From: Sclerotiophoma versabilis
Lineage: Eukaryota; Ascomycota; Dothideomycetes; Pleosporales; Didymellaceae
DNA: 64,000 bases
Reading direction: 5' to 3'
Assembly (NCBI GenBank): GCA_012274445.1
Contig: JAAROD010000090.1
Span: 868,001-932,000 of the forward strand
The notes beneath the pieces were generated by a model that made no database searches, was not told the origin of the DNA, and saw only the letters and a list, made by a program, of their open reading frames with translations. Made by a program: the position numbers and the translations under genes. Below, in pieces: positions 33,039 through 41,921 of this stretch (positions are counted from its first letter, which is position 1; each line of letters starts with the position of its first letter).

Positions 33039-35095
33039 AAAAAAGTCTCCTCATCACCGAATCCATGGATGATCTTGCTACCTTCGTGCAGCTTGCAGTT
33101 TGGGTTGAGGCAACGCTGCCAATGTAGATTGTAGCAGGAGCCGTTAATAACCAATTGCATGCATACGATTGCTTGATGATCATCTGTGCCCGGGAAATGT
33201 AGCTCGGAACGCTTGTCCCAGAGGTGCATCTCGCACATGTCGTTCTTGCAATCGTACCATTGTCTCCTGCATGTGGTGCTAGGAGTCGGGAACCATCCCT
33301 TTCCTAGTTTTTCTGATTCATGTATGCGACAGGCGTTGTATACGCACGCTGTCCATGATAGTTTTCCATGATTTGGATTCCGGTGGTCCAAGGCGTACTC
33401 TGGTCGTGGGTTCAGAAGCAACGCTGGCTTCCTGTCGAAGTCAGGCTCGTTCCTGCTTCGGTCGTTTTTCACTTGTCGCTCGAGCTCCCGTTGTGTGGCG
33501 TGGTTGCCAGCACTGAGTTTGTCGAAATCGTGTTTCCACCAATCCTGTTGGGATTTACTTAGGTTGTTGACCTGTCGTTGCCCCGCGCGAGTTTGAAGTG
33601 CCATCTGTTGTAGTCTCTTGTCGATACTTTTGGTAATCCGATCACAGTTTTCTTGAAAGGTAGCGTTGCTGTCTCGGAATTCTTGACGTGCTAATTCCGC
33701 TTCTGTACGTTCGTTGAATTCACGCATGTCTGTGTCGTACCAACTTTCTTCGGTGTCGGAGGCGTAGATAATGCCTCCATCCGCTTCTTGTCTGGCAGTG
33801 TCGCGTAGTCGCTGAGACATAGTGGGCTGCTTGTGCTTGCACACTTTTAGTCCTCGTTCGTATGCCTGTCCCATCTGTGTTGATGGTCGTCCCTTCAGGT
33901 CCTGTAGATGCTTCTGCTGTTCATCCACCTCTTGGTATGGTGTAGGTGCTCGGCTTCGGACATTCCGTATGTCCTCATCGGATGGTGCGATATAATCGTC
34001 ATCGGATCCGGTCTCGGGGTCTTCCATAAGACGTCCCATGTCGTCGGTGAGAACTTCCCATTCATCACCGGCATCCGCGTCCTCGCGGGTGAGTACGTTG
34101 AGTTGTCGAACCACCTTGTTCTTGGATCGACAGTCCTTGGCATAGTGGCCTTGCTTGCCACATCCGTAACAAGTCACACCGGACTTGTTCTTCCTATCAC
34201 TACCCTTGTTTTTCTGATTCCATCGCGGTTCTGGTCCCTTGTTGATGTTGGACAGGTCCATGGCCTCTGGTCCGTAGTAACCGCTGCTAGTGCTGTTGTG
34301 CACCCGGCGTCCAGTGTTTGGCTGGTAGCGATTTCCTCCGCGGGTTCCTCGGTTGAGGTTGTTGCGCCATGGATTGCGTGGGGGTGGGCGCGTAGTGTGG
34401 GATGCCGCTCGCGCACGTGGGTCCTCCCGCAGTTCCTGTTGTAGTTCATACAGCTTGACATCAATGTCAATTGCCGTATTGACCAGGGAGTCAAAGTCGT
34501 CGGTAGACGCGGCGGTCCGCATCAGTTCCTCCTTGACTCGCGGTTTCAATCCTTGTCGGAACATCGTTGTCAACGCGGTGTCGTCCCAGCCGGTGTACGT
34601 GGCTAGCTGCTGAAACTTGGCAGCATAGTCGGCGGCTGACGTGGTTTGCTTAATGCGTTGGATGTCGCGACGTGCGATGGTTGGTTCGTTGTGTACTCCA
34701 AATACTCGGCGTATCTGTTCCTTGAACAGGTCGAAGTCTTCGATCCATGCGTCGATGTCGGTGGACGTTCCTTCTCCATGGTAACGCTGGATAAAGGGTT
34801 TGATCCACGTGAACGCGCGGTCCTTCATGAACGTGGAGACAAGCGTCACACGTTTCTCCTCAGGGATGCGTTCTCCCTGGAACATGAAGAAGAGGTCGAA
34901 CTTGATAAGCCAGTCTTCCAGTTTCTCACGAGTACCATCGAAGGTCTCGGGCTTAGCTACTGGGTATACACTCGTGGACGTAGAGGCTGTCGTGTCTCCG
35001 TTCGATCCTTCGTCCATATCGAGGTCGTCGTCGACGCGGTTGCGTGACGCGTTGGAGTTGCTAGGGGTAGCACGGGATCCTGAGGTAGTACTCAT
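32954..35095 (-). CDS. Gag of the gypsy element, with C-terminal Cys/His repeats
   Basis: 713 aa; the ATG lies only 18 nt after the 5' LTR. A retrotransposon Gag domain covers about residues 45-230 (from PETFDGTREKLEDWL onward), followed by an Arg/Asn-rich linker and a CCHC zinc knuckle at 309-322 (CYGCGKQGHYAKDC). About 390 further residues follow, far more than a minimal Gag. They include an acidic segment and three repeats W-x2-C-x4-C-x2-H at 581-592, 613-624 and 659-670. Gag forms the capsid-like particle and packages RNA; the C-terminal repeats probably bind zinc. The frame closes at TAA 32956-32954, after a slippery site at 33044-33038. Confidence 0.95.
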   Translation of the reverse strand: MSTTSGSRATPSNSNASRNRVDDDLDMDEGSNGDTTASTSTSVYPVAKPETFDGTREKLEDWLIKFDLFFMFQGERIPEEKRVTLVSTFMKDRAFTWIKPFIQRYHGEGTSTDIDAWIEDFDLFKEQIRRVFGVHNEPTIARRDIQRIKQTTSAADYAAKFQQLATYTGWDDTALTTMFRQGLKPRVKEELMRTAASTDDFDSLVNTAIDIDVKLYELQQELREDPRARAASHTTRPPPRNPWRNNLNRGTRGGNRYQPNTGRRVHNSTSSGYYGPEAMDLSNINKGPEPRWNQKNKGSDRKNKSGVTCYGCGKQGHYAKDCRSKNKVVRQLNVLTREDADAGDEWEVLTDDMGRLMEDPETGSDDDYIAPSDEDIRNVRSRAPTPYQEVDEQQKHLQDLKGRPSTQMGQAYERGLKVCKHKQPTMSQRLRDTARQEADGGIIYASDTEESWYDTDMREFNERTEAELARQEFRDSNATFQENCDRITKSIDKRLQQMALQTRAGQRQVNNLSKSQQDWWKHDFDKLSAGNHATQRELERQVKNDRSRNEPDFDRKPALLLNPRPEYALDHRNPNHGKLSWTACVYNACRIHESEKLGKGWFPTPSTTCRRQWYDCKNDMCEMHLWDKRSELHFPGTDDHQAIVCMQLVINGSCYNLHWQRCLNPNCKLHEGSKIIHGFGDEETFLGKRQKSAPPSDPLTLSGTARSSDCPSS
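33038..33044 (-). promoter_or_regulatory. -1 ribosomal frameshift site between gag and pol
   Basis: T-TTT-TTA in the gag phase (codons TTT at 33043 and TTA at 33040). Pol is in the -1 frame and is open from this point. The heptamer is a canonical X-XXY-YYZ slippery sequence. Downstream, GAGCGA can pair with TCGCTC about 27 nt or more beyond the site, with TCCC/GGGA inside, as a possible stimulatory hairpin, although the spacing is longer than usual. Confidence 0.75.
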
Positions 35096-35102
35096 CTTTG
35101 GG

Positions 35103-35113
35103 GGTGTTCAAAG
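35103..35113 (-). other. Primer-binding region without tRNA complementarity
   Basis: The 11 nt after the 5' LTR read CTTTGAACACC. A tRNA primer site would start TGG. Instead, eight of these bases (TTGAACAC) are complementary to GTGTTCAA at 35329-35322, which lies where the RNA is predicted to start. This is the layout of Tf1-type self-priming, though the match is only eight bases. Confidence 0.5.
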
Positions 35114-35357
35114 TGTTGAAGTTGTACTTTCAAGCAAAGCTCGTAAGCACTATTCGTATTGGTTCTCAGGGATGAGCGCTGGTACAGGAAGGTCCGTAAG
35201 GGTTGGGGTTATTGCCTAGTGAAACACCGTGGCAATAGAGGGTAACAATGAGTAGTATAGAGTAGACTATCTAGCTCGAGAGTTGGGGTCGAGATTCCAA
35301 AGACAAACTTGATTGACTAAGTTGAACACGAACCATAAGGGTTGTGTTCCTACTGAC

Positions 35358-35363
35358 TATATA
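35358..35363 (-). promoter_or_regulatory. LTR TATA box
   Basis: TATATA in the 5' LTR downstream of the palindrome cluster in the sense direction. It predicts RNA start near 35332, about 220 nt before the LTR end. Confidence 0.5.
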
Positions 35364-35379
35364 CTTGCTATGGGGTAAT

Positions 35380-35507
35380 GCTCGTTGACGAGCGACTAGG
35401 GTCAGTCCAATGAAATACATAGCGTTGCTCGTTGACGAGCGATAACATACGATGCTCGTTGACGAGCAAGTCACGTGTGTCATGCTCGTTGACGAGCATG
35501 TCACGTG
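35380..35507. promoter_or_regulatory. Palindrome cluster in the 5' LTR
   Basis: Four copies of the palindrome GCTCGTTGACGAGC at 35380, 35427, 35454 and 35484, and CACGTG at 35472 and 35502. The same set is in the 3' LTR at 28881, 28928, 28955, 28985, 28973 and 29003. Spacing of the palindromes is 47, 27 and 30 nt. Repeated dyads upstream of a TATA box look like binding sites for a dimeric regulator. They could also form hairpins. Confidence 0.75.
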
Positions 35508-35612
35508 ACCGTACAAAGGGAGATCCTTCCTGACTCCGCCCCTGGTTCATGGGTGAGGGCTGTGGTTGGCTACTTAATCACTGTGCCGCTTCGTCCGCAC
35601 AGGATCGTAACA

Positions 35613-35617
35613 AAGGC
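35613..35617. repeat. Target-site duplication AAGGC, right
   Basis: Second copy of the 5-bp duplication made when the retroelement integrated into the pogo-like transposase remnant. Confidence 0.95.
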
Positions 35618-36695
35618 ATAGTAACAGTACTGCTTGCTTATAATAGACAGCTATAGGAGCTATGTAATAATAGAGTTTATTAACTTCTATAATAGGAATA
35701 AGATCCTCCTATGCATCTTTCTACTATACTTAACACATACTCTATAGCTACTTAATATAGTAATATTTACACCTCTTATAGCTGCTTATAGTTGTGTACT
35801 TACTAACTTTATAGATATATATTAAGGCCTCTCTTCTATTACTAAATGCAACTTCTTCTGCCTCTTCTATATTGCATAGAAGGTCTTATTTATAAGTAAG
35901 AACATCCTAAAAGCCTTCTCTACTACTAGTATTATGCTGCTTAACTCTACCTAAATACTTAGCTACTTTACTAGTAATAAGCTCTTACAGCTAAGTACTT
36001 TAGGCAGCGTAACTTTAACTATAAGTAGTAGTAATTAGAGAGCTATTTAACGCCTTTTAAAGCAGGTAGTAAAGAATATAGCTAATAAGCACGTAAAGAA
36101 GCTTGCACAGACCTACTATACCTTTACTATATAAACTGCTACTTTATAGCATAAAAATAAGAGACTTAAGGCTACTTTTATAAATAAGAAGAAGTGTTAG
36201 CAGTGTAGTAAGCTACTACTACTTTAATTACTAGAAGACTATAATAGTAGTGCCTACTTCTACTTACTAAACAAGGTGCAGGTTGCTAGAGAGTAGTAAG
36301 CAGCTAAGAACGTTAAAAGTAAGTAATTACAACACTAGAAAAGTAAGGCAGCACGCCTCTAGAGTAAGAAGAAGCAGCTTAAAGAATAATTACAGCTTAA
36401 ACAGTATATAAAGGCAGAGTGTGACAAGACAGACTAGGTAGCTAGAAAGGCCTAAGAAGTAGAGAATCGCGAGCTTATAAAACAACTCTAATAAGACATA
36501 TAATTGTCTAAAAAGAGTAAGGCCTATAGTGTTAAGATACCTCCTAAGCCCTCTAAGGCAAAAAAGCAAGTAATTGCTGCTGCTGTTAATACTAAGGTAG
36601 TACTAGAGGTGGAAGTAGTAGTAGGTCCTCCTACTATAATAACTACACGTTGTGGCTGCTACGTTAAGAAACTAACTAAGTACTGTAGCCTGTAG
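35618..36695 (+). pseudogene. Pogo-like transposase remnant, C-terminal part
   Basis: Right of the retroelement the remnant resumes with LLIIDSYRSY, corresponding to the second catalytic Asp block (normally LLxxDGHxSH), then EFINFYNRNKILLCIFLLYL, matching the usual cEENkIillclPpHsth block. A 63-aa open tail at 36504-36695 ends with TTRCGCYVKKLTKYC, like the basic C-terminus of pogo-type transposases. Stops are frequent and the DNA is very AT-rich. Confidence 0.78.
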
Positions 36696-36800
36696 TTATT
36701 GCAAGCATTAATAGACTACTCCACCACAAATTCTTGCAATAATAGCTTTACTGTGTGGCTGTACAGCTTCATTTGTGTGTTAGCAATAGTTGACGATTTT

Positions 36801-36841
36801 CGTGCACGAGCCCATATCGTGCACAAGCCGATAAAACACGT
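36801..36841 (-). repeat. Right terminal inverted repeat of the pogo-like element
   Basis: Reverse complement partner of 27714-27754 with about three mismatches, two of which are transitions. It ends in CACGT followed by the TA target duplication. Confidence 0.9.
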
Positions 36842-36843
36842 TA

Positions 36844-37795
36844 GCGCAAATCGAGCGAGGCGGCCTCCACACGTAGTCAGGGACAACGAACCGTAAACGT
36901 GCTGGTGGACATCTTGTTTTCCAATGATTGCAATTCCCGTCACGATACCACTGGTGACAACTACACATCCATCGTATTTGAATGCCAACATTCAGTAGTG
37001 TCTACACTCACGCAAGAGTGTTTCCCCCTCCTGCGCATGCAGCCTTGCCCTGCAGCAACCGCGGGACGACAGGCGGGATCGAAACCTTCACAACGCCACA
37101 CGTGCAACTAGCTCGCATTCAATCGCCCACGTTCCAACCCCTGCATTTGCGCGGCACATAATTCATGACTCGACTGTCAGGAGCAGGAGCCGTATCTGGG
37201 CCTTGCCTAAATAAACTCCGTCACTTCACGCACAGAACATCGTGAGAACACCGCAACGAGGATCATGTCAACGGCAACGGTTGGCCTATGCTTTACCCAA
37301 CGCTGCTCGCCTTCATCATCGGGACGATATCACATCGAACAACGACATAATATCGTAGCTGCAGATGTCAAGCTGTGTCCAAGCAGTTACCTTGCTGACG
37401 ACGCCATGCGGGGATACCCCTTTCAATTTGCCGTGACTTGGCTTACAAAGACCCTCCCTTAGCATACTTGTTTGGTTCCCGAGCTCCACATTGCACCTCA
37501 GACTGGACGCCATCGATTGAGGCGCTGCTGAACTTCGCTCTGGCCGAGATGCTTTTCGATGGTACGGCATATCTCGCGAGGCTGCCGTATAGTAACTTCA
37601 AGCCATGGGTTTTGGGGTGTACTTTAGACTGGCTATAAGTAACATCATTGATTACTGCCTTTTCTCTCTTTACGCAACAGCGGCTCTCCTTCTACACGTC
37701 ATTGTACATCGTTTTCTGGACTCATCTGAGCTCCGTCCTTTCATTCATAGTCGATTATCTTGCACTACTATCCTCCTTCGATACCAGTTGCAAAA
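36844..37795. other. Intergenic region right of the island, PAN-gene promoter
   Basis: Normal base composition returns directly after the TA duplication. A TATAAG element at 37634-37639 lies about 160 nt upstream of the PAN gene's ATG. No other gene is supported; the frames at 37265-37935 are not. Confidence 0.45.
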
Positions 37796-39185
37796 ATGTC
37801 TATCAAGGCCATCTTCACTGCTTCTGCGCTAGCTGCCTGCTCTATGGTGAATGGCGCAGTTCTTCCCATCCGACAGGCACCCAGCTCCGGCCCGACCTGC
37901 GAGGGCAAGCTCACCGGTACAAAGTTCGTCACTAAACTTACATCGAACGTCCAGTTCGAGGTGGTTTGCGGTGCCGACTACTACGGTAGCGACCTTTCAG
38001 ACGGTATCAAGTGGCCTGGTTCTTTCGAGGGCTGCTTGGCTGCCTGCGACAACGAGCCTCAGTGCAAGGCCGTTTCTTGGGCCAACGGTCCATGCTACCT
38101 CAAGGGTGGTGTCCCAATCTTGACAGACGGCAACACTGCCATCTGGACCGCCAAGAAGAACCCTCCTCCTACCTGCGAAGGTAGCGACAACAGCGATGGT
38201 GCTTACTACACCACCTCAGCGGGCAATTTCGAGATCATCTGTGGCAAGGACTACGGTGGCAACGATCTTCCCGGTTTCCGGACTAATTCTTTCTCCGAAT
38301 GCATCGATGCCTGCGCTGCCAATGAGGAATGCGTCGACGTCTCGTAAGTCTCACATTACTGCCTATACCTTGATAGCCGCTGATCCATATTCCGCTAGAT
38401 ACGAATACGGAGCTTGCTACCCCAAGAAGGCCCTTGGTGAGCTGAACCCCAAGGGTTCCGTATGGACTGCAAAGTTCCTTGGTTACCGTGCAAGTCCCAG
38501 CTCCAGTGTCGCCACCAGCACCCCCACGCCCGAGGTCGCTAAGGCACTTTCCTGCATTGACAACGCCGACGACACCAAAACGTACAAGGAGTTCACCGTT
38601 GAATGCGGCGTCGATCACGGGGGTGCTGATATTGGTGCCGTTCCTACCACCACCACCTTTGAGGAGTGCATGGACGCCTGCGAGGCCAACGGCGAGTGTG
38701 TCGTTGTCTCCTGGGTCTGGGGAACTTGCTACATGAAGAACGCTAAGAATGATGGTCAGACTGGTGTTGGCCACGTCTGGGGTGCTGCTCGTGCTCCTCG
38801 CATTGCTGTCATCTCCTCAGCTGCTGCTGTCACACCAAGTCCCTCGGCGGACTCTGTTACTGTTGTCACACTCACTCCATCTGCGGACTCTGTCGCTATT
38901 GTGACTCCGGCTCCTTCCGCAGATTCTGCCGCTGTCACACCAACCCCCTCTGCGGAATCTGCTGCTGCTGTTGTTACACCCACACCCTCTGTGGACTCTA
39001 TTGCTGCTGTTACACCCACTCTATTCCCAGATTCTGCCGCCGTCACTCCTGTCGTTGACTCTACATCCGCTATTACACCCTCTCCATCCGCCGTTAGTCC
39101 CTCGGCTGATGCGAGTTCCGGCAGCACTACCCCTACGCCTACACCTTCCTCTATTGAGACTCTTCCTGCTGTCGAAACTCTATAG
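37796..39185 (+). CDS. Secreted protein with three PAN/Apple-like domains and a Ser/Thr/Pro tail
   Basis: Two exons, 37796-38343 and 38399-39185, with a 55-nt intron; 444 aa. Signal peptide MSIKAIFTASALAACSMVNG. Three similar modules follow with the cores FEVVCGADYYGSD, FEIICGKDYGGND and FTVECGVDHGGAD. Each is followed by a helix (SFEGCLAACD, SFSECIDACA, TFEECMDACE) and a CY hairpin (GPCYLKG, GACYPKK, GTCYMKN), the PAN_4-type pattern of disulfide-bonded carbohydrate or protein binding domains. The last 130 residues are a degenerate repeat of VTPxPSADS type, likely O-glycosylated. No GPI signal is seen, so it is probably released or wall-associated. Confidence 0.9.
38820..39110 (+). repeat. 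Degenerate minisatellite encoding Ser/Thr/Pro repeats
   Basis: About seven imperfect in-frame copies of a roughly 36-45 nt unit encoding TPxPSADSxAxV. Copy number may vary between strains, changing tail length without breaking the frame. Confidence 0.7.
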
Positions 39186-39654
39186 TTGTAAGCAAGAGAG
39201 TTCTGCCCTAGATGCTTTCTCACAGAAAGTTCTAGGTGTAAAGCTTTAATATTAGTAATGAGTAATGTCTAATAGACTTGAATAAGAAAAAAAGTAACCA
39301 AAACTGTGTGCTGTGGATGTTGTGATCTTTCTGAAGTCAACTCGGTAAGGAATGAGATCTGCACCCGACACCCGACACCCACTTCCCACTCAAAGTCTTG
39401 CTTCTAGACGCCACTAATACGTCTATGGTTTATCCGGGTTCTGCCCACCAGAGGCCCAAATATTTGGGTCCATGCGAGTAAAATCTGAGCGCAAATAAGA
39501 CTACGCCTTAGATTCCACATTCGAAGACATGAAAATCAGTTCTTCAAGACGAGGCATGTGAAAGAATACCAAAGCGGCAGTCAGATAATTGAGAATGTGA
39601 TCGAACTACAACGGCACAGGTGAAAAGCCACTCAAATCGCAAGAACCACCAACA
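39186..39654. other. Intergenic, convergent 3' flanks
   Basis: Between the stops of the PAN gene and the BTB-like gene. Two copies of CACCCGACAC-type sequence near 39363; otherwise nothing supported. Confidence 0.45.
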
Positions 39655-40438
39655 TTACTCCCAATACACTCCCTTTTTGGTCTCTAAGAACTCCTTAACC
39701 CCACATCTCTGAATCCTCTCCATCCTCAACGTAGCAACAAGACACCGCCAAAGATCATCCCTAAACCCCCCCTGTTTTTCAAGGGCATCCGCAAAAGCCC
39801 TCGCCTTCCACGTATTCATAGCGAGATCCAGGACTAAGAATCTATGCTTGCTCCCCTCCCTACTATTCGCATACACCGTCTCAGCCAAGCCGTTCGGGTA
39901 CGTACCACACTTCGCCATCTTTGTGATCGCAGCATCAACAAGCGCATTGCGGAAAGTTTTATCCTTGAGCACGCTTCCCACCTCGTAACACGCGCGCCAA
40001 TGCTTCCAGAACGCGTTTTGGCCGAGCTTGTTGTCTTCGTGTGCGAATGGGATTGTGATGTCGTCTTGCGTGATGAAGGCGGCGTAGGTGCGGAAGTACT
40101 CAGCTTTGATGCCGAAGATGAAGAGTGGGTGGCTGCGCAGTTCTCCTTGCGTGAGCTTGGTGGTGAAGTACCCCGAGGTGGATAGGAAGGGTGCAGGGAT
40201 GTAGAAGGAGAATGTGCCTTGGACGATGATTTCGATAGGAGCTATTTCGCTGCTGAGAGTTTGTTGGTGATATGTTTGAGATGAGAGTTTGGTGTGCTTA
40301 CATGTGCTTTGCGTCTTCGTTGTGGTGCTCGTTGTGGTGCTCGTTGTGGTGCTCGTTGTGCGTGAACGCGGGGAGGGCAAGTAGGCGTGAGAATGCTTCG
40401 TCTGCGGTGCGCTTGCGCGGTGTCTTCGAGGAAGACAT
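39655..40438 (-). CDS. BTB/POZ-like domain protein, paralog 1
   Basis: Two exons, 40438-40302 and 40252-39655, with a 49-nt intron; 244 aa. The acceptor is a tandem CAGCAG, so two forms differing by one residue are possible. After MSSSKTPRKRTADEAFSRLL comes a repeated NEHH tract, then a BTB-like fold: SEIAPIEIIVQGTFSFYIPAPFL, a middle part with WRACYEVGSVLKDKTFRNALVD, and a C-terminal half that aligns with the neighbour at 41158. Fungal genomes hold many such short BTB proteins of unknown function. There is no Kelch or other partner domain. Lysine/arginine near the N-terminus may be a nuclear signal. Confidence 0.78.
40319..40360 (-). repeat. 12-bp coding repeat (NEHH units)
   Basis: Three and a half copies of GTTGTGGTGCTC on the plus strand, encoding NEHH repeats in exon 1 of BTB-like paralog 1. 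The unit length keeps the frame. Confidence 0.8.
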
Positions 40439-41157
40439 GTTGTTTTGTTTTTGCGTGTGCTCGGATTTTGTCGTGATGTTTCGAAATGCGTGAAGTGGGT
40501 TTTCTGTCAAGGGAAATACAGCGCCGCAACTTTGTATACTGGGAAAATATTGCTGATGTGAACCGTGGTAACATTTGGGCATAACCAAACACCAAACAAC
40601 GAATAGCATGAGACATTTCATGGGTATCGCAAAAAAATGATACAGGTTCTCTATAGGGCTTGTACACAGGACTAAGCTAACGAGTATTGAATTCTACGAA
40701 CCCTTATCGAGACGCGCGTAAATAGAGGGGTGAGGACATAGCTTGATGGTATGGCTCCGCGACACGAATTATGGTGAGACAAAAATAATGCTGATACGGC
40801 TTTGAGAGTTGTATGATTGGATGGAACTATGTGAAATATTTATGAATGATGGAAATCTTACCCACATGAATATGTAAGATCGTTGGGATGCCGAATAAAT
40901 AAATACGGTCATTAAAGAAGAACTTCATATCAGACCCTTCGCCGAGGAACGTCCAATGTGTAGAGTATTCAATATTGGAAGATTGTTCAAAGGATGGTCA
41001 AGACCGAGGCCGAATAATCAGATCCAAGAATAGAGCAATGAGAGAATTAAGTCGTAGATGACGATGAATGTTGTTATTGTGCAGCTCGGACTGTTCGAAA
41101 TCTGTCAGATTAAGCATAGCAAACAGACGGGCAAAGAGAAACTTACTAGTGACCACT
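40439..41157. other. Intergenic region between the BTB-like paralogs
   Basis: AT-rich compared with flanking genes, with no supported frame. It holds the promoter of paralog 1 and the 3' flank of paralog 2. Confidence 0.45.
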
Positions 41158-41921
41158 TCAGAGACCTCGCTTCACTTTGTAGCAAGGAGTTTTGCTAGAG
41201 CTGTGTTCATGGTACACGCAGGTATCCTTGTCTTTGAAGAAGTTATAAATACCCACTCTCTTGATTCCACCCCTCTGTTCGGTGCTCGAAAATGCAATAC
41301 CTAGATCTGCAAGGAAGTCGACCGTGTGTCCGCTGTTCTGTACCTTGTTGAGGGCTACTTGAAGCCACACCTTGATCGCAATGTCGACAGCAAGCTTCCG
41401 GTGGGGTGAACTCTTGGCTGATGCTGGATAGATGAGTTTAGGCAGGTCTTCGATACACTCTTCGTCAAAGCTCATTCTTTCGATTGCAAAGTCGATCAGG
41501 GCGTCCGTGAAGTCGGTATCCTGTACAAAACATCCAAGCTCATAGCACTGACCCCACTTATTCCACTCGGCCTCAGCAATCTTTAGTTGGTCTGGGCTTT
41601 GCTTAATCGCGTCCTCTTTGAAAATGGTGAAATCGGTTGTGTAGAGCCAGTTTGCGTAGATCCCGAAGGCTACAGGACAGGTGTCAGGCATCGCAACCGT
41701 CCTCTCCGCCTGGGTCTTCCATTCTGGCTTAAGGAACTTTTTAAGGAAGTCGGAACTTGCGCAAAGCAATGCCTCGTGGATGTAAAACTTCTCAATTGCC
41801 TTGCCAACAGTCACGAAGATGGGAGCTGCGGTGAGTCTAGTACACGTCAGTTACATTGTGGAGCCATCGCGAACACGACTTACGATCTGGCCGGCAATGG
41901 ACTATGCTGCTTTTTCTTCAT
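41158..41921 (-). CDS. BTB/POZ-like domain protein, paralog 2
   Basis: Two exons, 41921-41884 and 41836-41158, with a 47-nt intron; 238 aa. The tiny first exon encodes MKKKQHSPLPARS and is missed if the frame is read from the second exon alone. The BTB core reads PIFVTVGKAIEKFYIHEALL, ASSDFLKKFLKPEWK and VAFGIYANWLYT. The second half (WGQCYELGCFVQDTDFTDALIDFAIERM, in two parts) matches paralog 1 (ACYEVGSVLKDKTFRNALVD). Same strand and adjacent position indicate an old tandem duplication. Partner proteins, for example Cul3-type ligases, are a guess only. Confidence 0.85.

Larger units (their letters stand above)
28615..35612 (-). mobile_element. Full-length Ty3/gypsy chromovirus LTR retrotransposon
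   Basis: 6998 bp with 499-bp LTRs, 5-bp target duplications, gag, pol and a purine tract, all read on the minus strand. Pol order is protease, reverse transcriptase, RNase H, integrase, chromodomain, which defines a chromovirus (Tf1/sushi type). The coding frames have no premature stop and the LTRs appear identical base for base, so insertion is recent. The element shows none of the AT-drift of the DNA it sits in. It carries an extra gene on the opposite strand between pol and the 3' LTR. It is probably competent to move, although that is inference from integrity alone. Confidence 0.97.
35114..35612 (-). repeat. 5' LTR of the gypsy element
   Basis: 499 bp, TG at one end and CA at the other. 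In transcription direction it holds four copies of GCTCGTTGACGAGC and two CACGTG cores, then a TATATA box at 35363-35358, then a probable start site about 30 nt further on. It matches the other LTR over its full length as far as I can read. Confidence 0.97.
27714..36841 (+). mobile_element. Fot1/pogo-like DNA transposon, RIP-decayed, split by a gypsy element
   Basis: Bounded by imperfect 41-bp terminal inverted repeats that begin ACGTGTTTTATC, each flanked by a TA dinucleotide (27712-27713 and 36842-36843), the target duplication of Tc1/mariner-type elements. Without the inserted retroelement the transposon is about 2.1 kb, a normal size for fungal pogo relatives. The interior outside the retroelement is strongly AT-rich and TpA-rich. 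Its plus-strand coding remnant still shows a pogo helix-turn-helix and DDE-type segments with many stops, several clearly from CAA to TAA. It is therefore inactive. Confidence 0.88.

Noticed and set aside
33908..34444. 178-aa plus-strand frame antisense to gag
   Set aside because: Val/Leu-rich shadow of the gag reading frame with no domain; unlike the antisense gene at 29216, it lies fully inside another gene and has no nearby promoter.
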